A stretch of DNA of 64,000 nt from Bretschneidera sinensis (Eukaryota > Streptophyta > Magnoliopsida > Brassicales > Akaniaceae): assembly GCA_023935145.1 (NCBI GenBank), contig CM043699.1, positions 59,164,638 through 59,228,637 of the forward strand, written 5' to 3'. This document shows, piece after piece, positions 24,151 through 35,455 of this stretch. Under the pieces are notes generated by a model. That model searched no databases and was not told the origin of the DNA. It worked only from the letters and a program-made list of their open reading frames with translations. Position 1 is the stretch's first letter. Every line of letters starts with the position of its first letter. The position numbers and the translations under genes are program-made.

Positions 24151-25660
24151 CATTATGCTCTCTGTCACGTGTACTTATTTGATTAGTGATTCTGTCTTAT
24201 TCATGCAATTACTCTTTTGCTCTTTAAAGATGCCACGAGTTGTGTCAGTGAGAAATTTTGCCCTCCGTCAAGCTTACATACAAGTGACAGATTTTAGGAT
24301 TGAAGAAGTTATTTTTGTAGCTTTCGTCTACCGAAGTAATTTTGTAGATCTATTTGGTGAAAATTTTTAAGGAAAAATAAAGAGATTTGAGGGTATTGAT
24401 TTTGCTTTTTTCATTCTTGATGGGGCGTGAGACACAAAGACTTGTGGTAGTGGTGGTGAGAGAGAGAGAGAGAGAGGTGGCAGTGGTTAAGGTTGTTGGC
24501 GTGGAGGTGGACTGAGGAGGAGGAGAGAAGACTAGACAAAAAATAAGCAAAGATTTTAGATAGAAAAGGAACAGAGATTTTGGAGAGAGAAAGAAGCCAT
24601 AAATTGAAAGAGGTAGGAGATGAAAGTCAAAATTACAAGTTTGCCATGTTTATCACCACGTAAGAATCTTTTCAATGAAATTTCGATCATTTTTTCTTTT
24701 TTCTCATAGAATTTTCGATCCTTTGTGAATTACAAAGTTTATTGTTTCAGATCCAGCTTAGCAGATAGCTGATGGCCTTTTCAATTTGCAAAGAATGCAA
24801 AGAAGAAGAAAGTAAAAGGTTCGCGACAAGGGCATTTTGGGCATTTTGGGCATATAATGTTGCAGTGGGCCGTGACAATGGCAAATGGATGAGGTGGTAG
24901 GTGATTTTACTTTAGCTAAGGGGTGCAAATGAGTTTCTTAAAGTGGAAAAGTAGTCAGCACACAATGTGAGTAAACCTCGATGGGTGTCATGTCAATTTA
25001 CCTTCAAACAAATGAGAGAAAAAATATAATATAATATAATATAATATAATATATTATATTATATTATATTATTTTTTATTTTGACAAATCACAATTTTTA
25101 TTTATTTTTATTGAAAAGCCAAAATTGAAGTAAGTTAAATTTTTTATCTTTTTATTTTTTCATAACATTTACCAAAATTATTATGGAAAATATCAATACT
25201 ATTAATTTTTCATTTTCTTTTTTTTCTCATTTATTACTTTTTATTTTTTTTATTTACCAATTAGATAAAACTAATGTAAGAATATCACATTTTCTACCGC
25301 AGACACATGCAACACAAAGTTTGAAATAAATGATTCTATAGTTATTATGTTTGGAAAAAAAAAGTTTGAAATTTATTTCGAAATGAATTTATAGTGAAAT
25401 TAAGTTGACTTGTTGCAAATTCTATTAAAATTTTTCATTTTTTGTATTTTTCATTTATTTTAAATATTTTAATATAATAATTGAAATAAATTCTATAATT
25501 TAAAATAAAAAATTAAATACAATAATTTATTTTAAATAAATTTTATTTTATTTGGTTTTAAATGAAAAGGATCAACTGACTAAGCAATGAAAAAAAAAGA
25601 GAAAATGATCCAAATAAAGTTTGGTCTATATCCGAACCCGAAATGTGCACATGTGAGCGT
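24151..25660. other. Intergenic, no gene seen
   Basis: This region is AT-rich and has only short ORFs with no recognisable family. It holds a GA microsatellite (about 24,459-24,476), the direct repeat 'gggcattttgggcattttgggcat' near 24,832, and a TAATA palindrome at 25,024-25,072. From about 25,080 it is very AT-rich and may include the distal promoter of the SIG1 gene. Confidence 0.6.
25024..25072. repeat. TATAA-rich perfect palindrome
   Basis: Five-base units (ATAAT repeated) change direction in the middle to ATATT repeats, giving an inverted repeat with almost no loop. It can form a cruciform or a transcript hairpin, but is probably simple-sequence slippage. Confidence 0.85.
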
Positions 25661-26003
25661 GTGTGAAGCACATAAGTTATTTAAGTGGTGACTTAAAGTG
25701 GGTCCCATATTGTATCGATTTGTGTTTTTGCACCAAATCAAATTTCCAAATACTTGAAAAGAGAATTTTTCATTTCGAGGGGGAAAAAGAAAGGAGAAAG
25801 TTTAGTGACGGAGAAAGAGAAAAAGACCCAACAAAAAAGAAAATAAAAGAGATTAAGAGGGAAAGAAACAGAAGAAGCAAACTGGCAGGCTTTGCACCAC
25901 TCAAAGCTGGACCCAATATTTCTTCCAGCCAATGGTATCTCTTCCTCCCACATCTCTACCCTTTTTTTTCAATTTCATTTACCCTTTTCAATATCTTCTT
26001 CTA

Positions 26004-26018
26004 CTACTCCTATAAAAA
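26004..26018 (+). promoter_or_regulatory. Candidate TATA box of the SIG1 gene
   Basis: CTCCTATAAAAAAATT lies about 250 bp upstream of the presumed leader-intron donor (26,267). It is the best TATA-like motif there, but many AT-rich alternatives exist and no transcript start can be seen from sequence. Confidence 0.3.
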
Positions 26019-26266
26019 AATTAAAAACGAATATCAAATTCAATACGTTACTCTATAATTTTATTCTGTTAGTTTGCATGGCGGTTTTATTTTGTTGAAA
26101 GAAAAAAAAAAAAAAACCTCCCCCATTCATACATATTACATTTCTCAATCAATGTGCTAGAAGAAGCTTATAGTTCTCGATATCTGGTCTCTCTCCTAAA
26201 CTTTGGGATCACCGTTTCTTCTTCTGGGCTTTGTTTTAGCATTGCTAATAATTAGCATTTCTGCAG

Positions 26267-27116
26267 GTAAGCTACTTACATATTTTATATGTAAAATTCA
26301 AGTTTCTATTCATTTCTTTTTGCTATTAGATATATTGAGGTTTAGTTTCGGTTTGTTGCTTTGTTCAATTTGTTTCACTTTTCACTCTGATATATTGTTC
26401 TTTGTGTTCTTCGCCACTTTACAAATTCAATATTTATGGACAAATTTTGAGAGACAGAGTTATAGAGAGTGAAATTAAGTATGCTTTTCCCATCATGGTT
26501 TAACATACAGGTCTTTATTAGTGAACACATTTATGTGTCATCATTCATTCAAATGATAATTGGATTAATTGGGTATTGCTAAAAAATTGGAACTACCATG
26601 TTGAGAATTCATTAAAGTCAGATTCAAAGGAATTAGACATGTTGATATTTTTGTCTTTGGCATGTAATTCGTGAATTAGCATTATAGCTCTAATTTATTT
26701 ATGATTTCAAACTGGATAAATGTTCTGGACTCAAATCTCACAAAACCCAACCTAGACAAGTAATTGTTAGTCTTCTACTGATGGGATATTTGTTTCTTTT
26801 CTGTTTCTTCTTCGGTATTCTCTCTCTCTCTTTTAAACTTCATAGAGAATCAAACATATCTTTGAAATAATCAATATCAAGTAGTTATGTTCACATGGTT
26901 GTTGGATCTCAATCTCCTTCATTTGTGCACATGCTATGATTCTCTGACAACTGAGACTCATGTACTATTTATAGTTTATGTATTGAATAAATGTCTTTTG
27001 GTTTAGCCACCTTGTAGTTCACTTTTCCTAGAACATGCTTCAATTGGATACTCATAATTATATGAACGACATATTTGAAAAATTAATACTAGGATTTTTT
27101 CTTTTGGGGGTTTTAG
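26267..27116 (+). other. Probable 5' leader intron of SIG1
   Basis: The donor CTGCAG|GTAAGC at 26,266/26,267 matches the consensus. The acceptor GGGTTTTAG|CTGAAC at 27,116/27,117 follows a T-rich tract. The intron would be 850 bp and lie wholly in the 5' untranslated region, 162 bases before the ATG. This is inference from splice signals only; RNA-seq would settle it. Confidence 0.45.
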
Positions 27117-27211
27117 CTGAACACTGGCAAAGGCAACTTGGGGAGGTTTGGATAGCGACAAAACCCTCTATTTGACACAGTCAATTAAGTACAGTCAAAG
27201 AATTTTTTGAC

Positions 27212-27282
27212 ATGATTTTGAGTCGACAAGTTTGTTGATACATGTAATGGTAATTGTACCTAAGCAAGAAGAAGCTGTATGA
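27212..27282 (+). promoter_or_regulatory. Three upstream ORFs in the SIG1 leader
   Basis: An eight-codon uORF spans 27,212-27,238. A minimal ATG-TAA uORF spans 27,242-27,247. An 11-codon uORF spans 27,247-27,282, and its TGA (27,280-27,282) overlaps both in-frame start codons of SIG1 (27,279 and 27,282). If they are in the mature leader they would be expected to reduce initiation at the main ATG. Whether they are conserved in other species is unknown. Confidence 0.6.
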
Positions 27283-30200
27283 TGGCCACAGCAGCTGTAT
27301 TTGGACTTAGCGCAGGAAAGAGGATGTTGAGTTCTTCATTTTACTATTCTGATATCACTGAAAAGCTCTCATATGCCAACGATCATGGTTTGGCACACTA
27401 TCAAGTTGCTTCAACAAAAAACATGGTAGTTTCGAAAAAGTCATCAAATTATAGCCTAAGTTTTCCATCATCCACTCGACCTACACAATCCATTAAGGCT
27501 ATTAAAGAGCATGTGCATATTGCCTCTGCTCCTTCAACGGCAGAGCCATGCTTTCACAGATCCACTGACTTAGAAGAGGAAAGCTCTGACCTGGACTATT
27601 CAGTCGAGGCTCTTCTTTTGCTGCAGAAGTCAATGTTGGAAAAGCAGTGGAATCTTTCTTTTGAGAGGACAGTGTTAACTGAGTCACCTAGTAAAAAGAC
27701 TCGAAAGAAGATACCAGTCACTTGTTCTGGGCTGTCTGCTCGAAAACGGAGAATGACTTCTAAGAGAAAAATTCTGAGCCAAAATAAATCGATGGTGCAA
27801 CTTAGTCCTTTTATGGAACTAAGATCAATAATTAGTCCAGACCTGCTTTAAAATCGTTTGAAGAGTTATGTGAAGGGTGTAATAAGTGAAGAGGTGCTCA
27901 GCCACACAGAAGTCGTGCACCTGTCCAAGAAAATCAAAACTGGGATTTCCTTAGAGGATCACAAATTCAGGTAATCACAATGTTGTGGATTGGACAAATC
28001 ATTCTAGTTAAGGAAATTATTTTTTCTCTGATATACTTTTGAAAATTTTCTATTCCACGTACTTCTGCATAAATGAAGGAACTTTCCCCAGGAGCAAGAC
28101 ATTTAATAGTGACCACAATTGGTTGATGTAATTCTTCTCGATTTCTTCTTTTTAAAAGTTCAAGCGTTTCTTGCTTGATGACAATATAATTTTTTAGATG
28201 GTGTAAAAGCTTTAGACTTCTAGTGCATGCGTAGCTTGTGAACATATTATCTCAACAAAAAAGGTGGGAGAGTAGAAAGCAGTACATCTCTTGCTAAATT
28301 ATTTATTTTTGTAATTATGGTTCGGAATTAGTTTATACTATATTCTTATTTATAGGATTATCTTTCTAACTTGTGTGATGGGAATTTTAGATTGAAGGAG
28401 AGATTGCGATGTGAGCCCTCTGATGAACAGCTTGCAACTTCCTTGAAGATTTCTCGTGCTGAGTTACAGTCGAGATTGATCGAGTGTCACCTCGCAAGAG
28501 AGAAGTTGACGATGAGCAATGTTTGTTTGGTCATGTCTATAGCTCAAAGATATGATAACTTGGGTGCTGAAATGTCTGACCTTGTTCAGGTAATTTCTAA
28601 ATTTAAATTCAAGTATTAGAAGCCAATATCCTCTAATTAAAGTACTGACTTCAGATAGATTTGTTGATTCATCTAATATGATAAATATTTTGTATTTATC
28701 ATGTAGGGTGGTTTGATTGGACTTCTGCGTGGGATTGAGAAATTTGACTCTTCAAAGGGGTTCAGAATTTCAACTTATGTCTATTGGTGGATCCGTCAGG
28801 TAAAGCTAACGTTCTCCTATGAGTTTCTAGAACACTTTGAACATAGTGAATGGACTGATTTTTTTTTTTCAATAACAGTCTAAATTCTCTTTAGTCATCT
28901 CTACATTCAGAATGATTAACATCTGAACGAAATAAAGTTTTAAAATTCATTTCACCACAACTGAAACAGCAGCTGCTCAAATTGTGAAAGCAGTAAGGAA
29001 CATAGGTATCTCAAAGTGTTGTCCTGGAGGATAGCCAATTCTATAATCATTCCATTATCTTTATCAAGATAGCTGACACTTAATGATGCACCATATGTAT
29101 CCATAATTTGGAAAGCAGGAATGACAGAATGTTCATTCAAGTGGACAATAAAAAATTTTACATAGAAAAATATTTTAATTCTCCTGCCCTGTTGTTCTTT
29201 TCTGAGCCCAGTAGTGATACATCAGTCTGAGGAAATATGCAAACTACTTCATATAGGTGCAAAAAAAGAGAACAAAATGACATTTCTTTTGTTCTCCTTC
29301 AGGATATTTTACAATAACTTCTGTGCCCCTCGAAGTTCGGAATTGAAACAAAGTCCATTGGATAACTCTTAGACAAAAATTTTTTGTTTTAACTTCCACT
29401 TATGTTATTCACCAAGTACTTATCTTAGATATTTATTCTTCATTAGTGATTTTACAAAGCTAACACTAGTTCTCGTGTTTCTACTGTTAACAGGGTGTTT
29501 TAAGAGCATTAGTTGAGAACTCGAGAACTTTAAGGGTGCCTACTCACTTGCATGAAAGGTTGGGTTTAATCCGGAATGCAAAGATTAGACTGGAAGAGAA
29601 AGGAATAACACCATCAATTGATGCAAGTGATGGAAATGAGGATGCTTAATTTTTACATTCTTCTAAACTCTATTATTTTGCCATGAGCTGTTATTGATCT
29701 ATGAATTCCTATGTATTTTCAGAGAATTGCAGAAAGTCTGAACATGTTCCAGAAAAAAGTTAGGAATGCTACAGTGGTAATAATTGTTTGAGATTTTCTT
29801 TTTGGTAAATTAAACAATGATTCTCATTGTGCTTACTGTAGAATGTCACCACATGCAGGCAGTCAATAAAGTCTTCTCCCTTGATAGGGACGCATTCCCC
29901 TCTTTGAATGGTCTTCCAGGAGAAACTCATCATAGTGTAATTGCATATTGCAGTTTCTGCAGACCTACTTGAGGATACTTTTGTATCACCTTTCATATTC
30001 CTCTGTGTTATTTTTCGCTGACCTTTTCTATTTCTTTTGCTTTGATGTTTTCAGTACATTGCTGATAATAACTTGGAGAACAACCCATGGCATGGATTTG
30101 ACGAGTGGGCACTTAAGGTAATAGGAATAATTGCATAAAACAAAGGATTGAAATTTGAAGCTGTCACTGGAAATTTGAGACTCAGTAGAAGGCAATAAAA

Positions 30201-32027
30201 GAACTTCAATAATCCATTATTGTGGTAAAGTCTAGCGTAGTTTTTAGAGGCTTTTAGAGTTTATGCTTAGAGGTTTGTCTCTAGAGAATAACTTTTGGCT
30301 CAAGTCTCTACAGCTGAAGCATCAAGTTATTAACACCAATAACTTTTTTTTGATAAGTAAATGGTGTAAATAAGTTGAAAAATCACAACACCAATAACTG
30401 AGATATAACATGCCTGAAACTTACTAGAAGCTCTTATCTCAAAGTAATGCCTGAAATTTTCTTTCAATATGTTTTTTTAGCTTTATGATGGATGATTCAT
30501 TTGCTACGCACATTAAGAATTATTTTGGTTATTTTAGCATTATGGATTTCCACTGTACTTCAGGCCATTTAAGTTGGTCTAAATTTCATTCATAATACAA
30601 ATATCAATTAAAAATATTTTAACATTTTCAGTGTTTTGCACTCGAAAATATATCATTCATAATACAAATATCAATTAAAACATAATTTAACATTTTCAGT
30701 GTTTTGCACTCGAAAATATATCATTCATAATACAAATATCAATTAAAACATAATTTAACATTTTCAGTGTTTTGCACTCGAAAATATATTTCACAAATTT
30801 CTAGCTAAAAGTTTGTCAAACTCAGGATAATCCATGAAATTAAAGTAACCCGTTATGGCTGAAAAAGGAGTGAATGAGATCAGCACATTGGACACAATAA
30901 AATGAATGATCTTTCTCATGTGAATAGTCATCATATAGGTTTATAGAAACAAAAGCTCTTTTATTGTGACAAGCAATTAAATGATGATCACAAACACTAT
31001 CTTATGATAAATTATGTATTGTATATGGTTAAGGTCCGTGCTAAACCTTATAACAATCTTTTGGGTGTTTGTCTGGCACTCTGTGTGTGCACGTGCGAGT
31101 GTCTGTACTTTTCACGTGAATCATGCATCGTCTAACAAATTCGAATGTCTTATTTATCTTCTATACAAATAAAGAAAAACATTGACCTCAGGAATCATAT
31201 ATTTTCAGGATGAAGTAAACAGGCTCATTGATTTCACGCTTGGAGAAAGAGAGATAGAAATTATACGTCTTTACTATGGTCTAGATAAAGAATGTCTTAC
31301 ATGGGAGGACATCAGTAAACGGTAAGTACTTTATGTAAGGTTTTGCTTATTTCTTAATGGTTGAGCACCATGTATGATATTAATGCTTAGAATGCCAAGT
31401 GTGTTTTTGTTCAAGTGGCTCCTTAGAATCTTAGATGCACCTTATGTCTCCATCATTTAAACGCAGAATTTTCATTCAAGTGGAACACATGTTATATTTT
31501 CTTCCCAATTCAGTAGGACAGAATTAAGAAAGAAAGAAAGAAGTGTCGAATTGCTTACATATCTTTATCGGAAGAACCTCTTGCCCCTTCTTGGGGACTG
31601 TATGATCCTTACTCCTCTAAAAGCTTTGAGCAACTGGTTTTCTTTGGCATGTTATGAGGCCAACTTCACATTTCATGCATCTAGAGCATTGGAGATGAAT
31701 CTGTGGCTTTTTGAACAAATTACTTCAGTCTGTATCTCAATTTTCATTCAAAAGAGTAGGCAATGCTAAATAATAAAATCACCAATCATGTGCGTGTTGT
31801 GTGCAGTTGCATCTACTCTTCAAGAATATATGAATCTTGGTTTTTTATTTCCTTTTCCCGCTAAACACCTTTTTGTATCCAATTGATCTAACAATGCTTT
31901 TTTTGGTTGTTTCTTCAGCATAGGTTTGTCCAGGGAAAGAGTTAGGCAAGTCGGACTTGTGGCACTAGAGAAACTAAAACATGCTGCAAGGAAGAGAAAA
32001 ATGGAGGCCATGCTATTGAAGCATTGA
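27279..32027 (+). CDS. SIG1: Plastid RNA polymerase sigma factor SIG1 (SIGA), with an in-frame stop
   Basis: This is a nuclear-encoded sigma-70 factor that directs the plastid-encoded RNA polymerase to chloroplast promoters. Coding exons: 27,279-27,970, 28,391-28,589, 28,707-28,799, 29,494-29,622, 29,723-29,776, 29,859-29,936, 30,055-30,117, 31,209-31,321, 31,919-32,027. Read through, this is 509 codons plus a stop, close to Arabidopsis SIG1 (about 500 residues). The N-terminus ([15 protein letters not shown]) is SIG1-like and suits a transit peptide. Region 2 includes [19 protein letters not shown] and [10 protein letters not shown]; region 4 has [19 protein letters not shown]. Two ATGs (27,279 and 27,282) are possible; the second matches the usual start. 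Oddities: codon 191 is TAA (27,849-27,851) where relatives have Gln, the exon-4 donor is GC, a conserved region 2 Arg is Cys (28,524-28,526), and a conserved Glu is Val (29,774-29,776). The stop removes all sigma domains, so this copy may be a pseudogene, a null allele or a sequencing error. Confidence 0.9.
30586..30788 (+). repeat. Three tandem copies of a 67-68 bp unit in SIG1 intron 7
   Basis: Units start at 30,586, 30,653 and 30,721, each beginning TCATTCATAATACAAATATC and ending near 'ttgcactcgaaaatata'. Copies 2 and 3 are nearly identical; copy 1 differs by a few bases. It lies in the largest coding intron (30,118-31,208) and has no visible effect on splice sites. Confidence 0.9.
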
Positions 32028-32700
32028 TTTGGTATATTTCGCTGTCCACACGGTAAAAAGACTGTATATAAACAGAAAAGGAAAACTGTATTCTTCAATT
32101 TAATTTTCCAATCAGGAATGACTATAGGAGGTCAAGTAAGGGCCAATGACCCTAAATTTATGTAACAAAAGAGTTAAACACACTGATTAAGAGCTTGGAA
32201 GTTAGAGTGGAAATTTTCTATTTATTTATATATTTGAGATACATATTTTCTGGATGTTAATCATTTCTCCACTCATGATAATGAACTAGTAATATTTACA
32301 CAAACCTTGAACAAAGGCTTGATTGTTTATGATATGTTTTTCTATGGACATTTTACCCTTATATATTAGGCAACTATACTTGATTGACCAATTTGGTAAA
32401 ACAGTTCAGTCTTAAATAGTACTATGAAAGAAATTCTTATCAATGTAATGTTTTTGGTGATAAAATGGCGTTGGAAGGGAGAGAATGATATCTCTCTCAA
32501 CGTTGCGTGAACCTCTTTACACGTGGATCAAAAACACGTATTGATTCATGTTAGGTCATTAGGCAAGACTTGCCTCATCTTAACTTTTGACCTTGACTAT
32601 CCTTTTAAAGCTTTAATAATTTATTAATATTATTTTGCTTTGAAAGATAAGAGTTTATATTTCAGTCTTACAACTTTGTTATAATTTTTTTCTCAATAAA
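32028..32700. other. SIG1 3' flank, no gene seen
   Basis: It holds the presumed 3' untranslated region just after the TGA (32,025-32,027), then AT-rich intergenic sequence. No convincing ORF or repeat was found. Confidence 0.6.
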
Positions 32701-33082
32701 AGTGAAACAAACTCGGTCTTTCGATCCTTGTAAAGAAGAACCCCCAAGTAGATTGATTATAGGATGATATTTCAAAGAAAAACATGTCAACCTGCTTGTG
32801 ATTTCACTTCTAGTAAGAGAAGCCTTCTCTGATGAGATAGAATAGCCTTTGGGGCAGATGAAGCTTCATAATTCGATAGAAAATTGATAAAAGTGAAACA
32901 AACTCGGTCTTTCGATCCTTGTAAAGAAGAACCCCCAAGTAGATTGATTATAGGATGATATTTCAAAGGAAAACATGTCAACCTGCTTGTGATTTCACTT
33001 CTACTAAGAGAAGCCTTCTCTGATGAGATAGAATAGCCTTTGGGGCAGATGAAGCTTCATAATTCGATAGAAAATTGATAAT
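32701..33082 (+). repeat. Tandem duplication of a 191-bp unit
   Basis: AGTGAAACAAACTCGGTC begins both copies, at 32,701 and 32,892. The copies differ by only a few bases over 191 bp (for example 'aaagaaaaac' versus 'aaaggaaaac' and 'tctagtaag' versus 'tctactaag'). The near-identity points to a recent duplication. No ORF spans it convincingly and its origin is unknown. Confidence 0.95.
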
Positions 33083-33458
33083 CTTTGAGAGAGCTCTTTA
33101 TAAGTACCTAATAATGGGACTCAGGGTTTTCTTTGAATAGATTCTTATGAGTTGAGACCACACATAGGATCTACATTGCAATAATAAAAAGATCTAGAAA
33201 GTGGACCGCTCGTTTGTTTTAGTTGGAGCTTTCGCTGTGACGACACCAGAAATAAAGTCAAATTCATAAAAGTGTTGCGTTATAAAAGTTGTTCAACTAT
33301 TTAGCTTAGTGATGGCTGCGGATTGGGTGTTTTTGGGTACCGAACCGTTTAAACGGGTAGGGTGGTAGATAATGAGGTTTGAGACAGGTACGCTTATCAT
33401 TAGTTGGCTTATCCTTATAATTCCAAGTTTCCCATGGAATCGAAGCCACTGTTATCAC

Positions 33459-33461
<3 letters not shown>

Positions 33462-33505
<44 letters not shown>
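33462..33505. repeat. Run of 44 T residues
   Basis: This homopolymer lies directly before the left arm of the long-inverted-repeat element. Its exact length is likely to be unreliable in any assembly. Confidence 0.9.
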
Positions 33506-33509
33506 CTTT

Positions 33510-35455
33510 TGAAGTAGTTTAAAATTTTATTTTCTAAGTAGTTTTAAACTTATTTTCCAAAATGTGGTATTTTTTGTCACATGTCATGATTATTTTTTGG
33601 GTAAATTCATATCACATCCATAAGGTTTGCTTTAATTATGATGACTACCTTTCTACTTTAAGAAATTAAAAATATAATCCACCTCATTTTCAATTCATCT
33701 TTAACATTTCTTTCTCTCTCAAAACCTAAACACAAAAGTCCTCACTTTCTCCCTAATTTTTTTTTTCAATTTCTGCTATGATTTTATCAAATTAGCTCCT
33801 CGACATTAAAATCCATCATATAAACTTCTTGTTTTTGGTTTTTTCAAGATCAAAACACAAAATTTTGAAAATTTGGTGCTCCCTCCTTAAAAACGTGATT
33901 TTCTCTCTCTTTATGTTCTTATTCAAAAATCTCTTCAAATCTTCATTCTTTTTCCACAAAATCTCTTAATCTTTCATTCCCAACATAGTTAGTTCTTTCA
34001 TATTTTAGTTAAAAGAAGGAAAAAATGATTGTTTGGGAGCCAAGATAATGGAGGAAACTTGATATTATTATATTCCTCAATTAAGATCCATGTATTGTTT
34101 AAATTGTTTCAATTAAGAACATCCATATATTGTTTAAATTAAAGGCTCTATTGATCGTTCCGCCAATCAGGTACTTTCTTTCTTACATAAAGAAATAGTA
34201 TTCACAACATGTGCTACCAGCCTACTTCTCTCTAGCATTACTTGCCTTTTCCCAACTCATTATTTTTTTTTTATATTCTCTATTAATATTATTTGGATGG
34301 GCTGCTATATCTCTAAGATATTGTTAACAGAAAGATGAAGATTTATCAAGAAATTAAAAATAAGATATTACAAATAGTTAGGTTAACATGCTAATATGAG
34401 CACAGTTCATATCACGTTTGCTTCTGCAGACCATATTCCTTGTAGTTAATGGACAGTGACAGAACAAATTTAAAATACCGGATAAATATCACATCCCACA
34501 AATAAATGTAAATGTCTGCTCCGGAGGAACGCCACTTGGGAGTTCCTTCACCATCATGTCCTTAAAAATTTTTAGAATTTTATTCAATAGTTTTTTTAAG
34601 TCATTTATTTTCTGTGCTTAAAAAGTTAGAGATAGAAATAAATACAACTTACAACAATGAATATTAAGTACAATTGCAAGGCAGTGAATTTCGAAGATAG
34701 GTCAGTGCTAACTCTAAAACACCCATGGGAAAGATATGGAAGAAGAACTTGGGTTGTTTGGCAACCGAGAAAATCCGAAAGAAATTCTCTTTTTACCGTT
34801 TTTTCTCTCTCTAAAAACGAGAATACGAAGATCGTATGATGATTTAAAGGAAATAAACTCTACTTTTGTTATTTCTTTGAGATTTTGGTTGAAGAAGAGA
34901 AAAAATGAGTGTTTCGGAGCTAAGAAAATTCTCCTAAGTACCCATTTTTCCCCTTCTTCAACTAAAATCCGAAAGAACTAACTATGATGGTTGGGTATGG
35001 AAGAGTATGAGATTTTGTGGAAAAAAGATGGAAGATTTGAAGAGTTTTTGGAGCAAGAACATGTGGAGAGAAAAAATCATGTTTTTTTAAAGAGAGAATA
35101 CCAAATCTCCAAAACTCTATATTGTGATCTTGAAAAACAAGAAGTTTATATGATAGGTTTTGATGGTTAGGAGCTAATTTTATGAAATAATGGAAAAAAT
35201 TGAAGAATTTTTAAAGAGAAGAGTGAGGAATTTTTTGTTTAGGTTTTAGAGACACAAAGAAATGTTGAAGATGGGATGGATTATGTTTCTAATTTCTTAA
35301 AGTAGAATGATAGTCATCATAATTAAAGCAAAGCTCATGGGTGTGATATGAATTTAGCCAAAACAAAATTATGACATGTGGCAAAGAGTACCATGTTTCG
35401 GGAATTAAGTTTAAGACTACCCTGTTTTGAGAAATAATATTTTAAACTACCCTAT
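33510..35455. mobile_element. Long-terminal-inverted-repeat element (Mutator-like or foldback), non-autonomous
   Basis: The left arm (about 33,510-34,047) is repeated in reverse complement by the right arm (about 34,900-35,455). Examples: 'gctttaattatgatgacta' at 33,630 and its complement near 35,312; 'aaacttcttgtttttg' at 33,823 and its complement near 35,135. Arms of 500 bp or more with a central 850 bp lacking any transposase ORF fit a non-autonomous Mutator-like or foldback element. Arms have diverged with several indels. Exact ends and a 9-11 bp target duplication could not be fixed because the left end abuts a T run. Confidence 0.75.

Noticed and set aside
24155..24550. Possible small genes upstream of SIG1
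   Set aside because: The ORFs are short, unlike any family I recognise, and partly made of a GA microsatellite; part may be Tat1 LTR.
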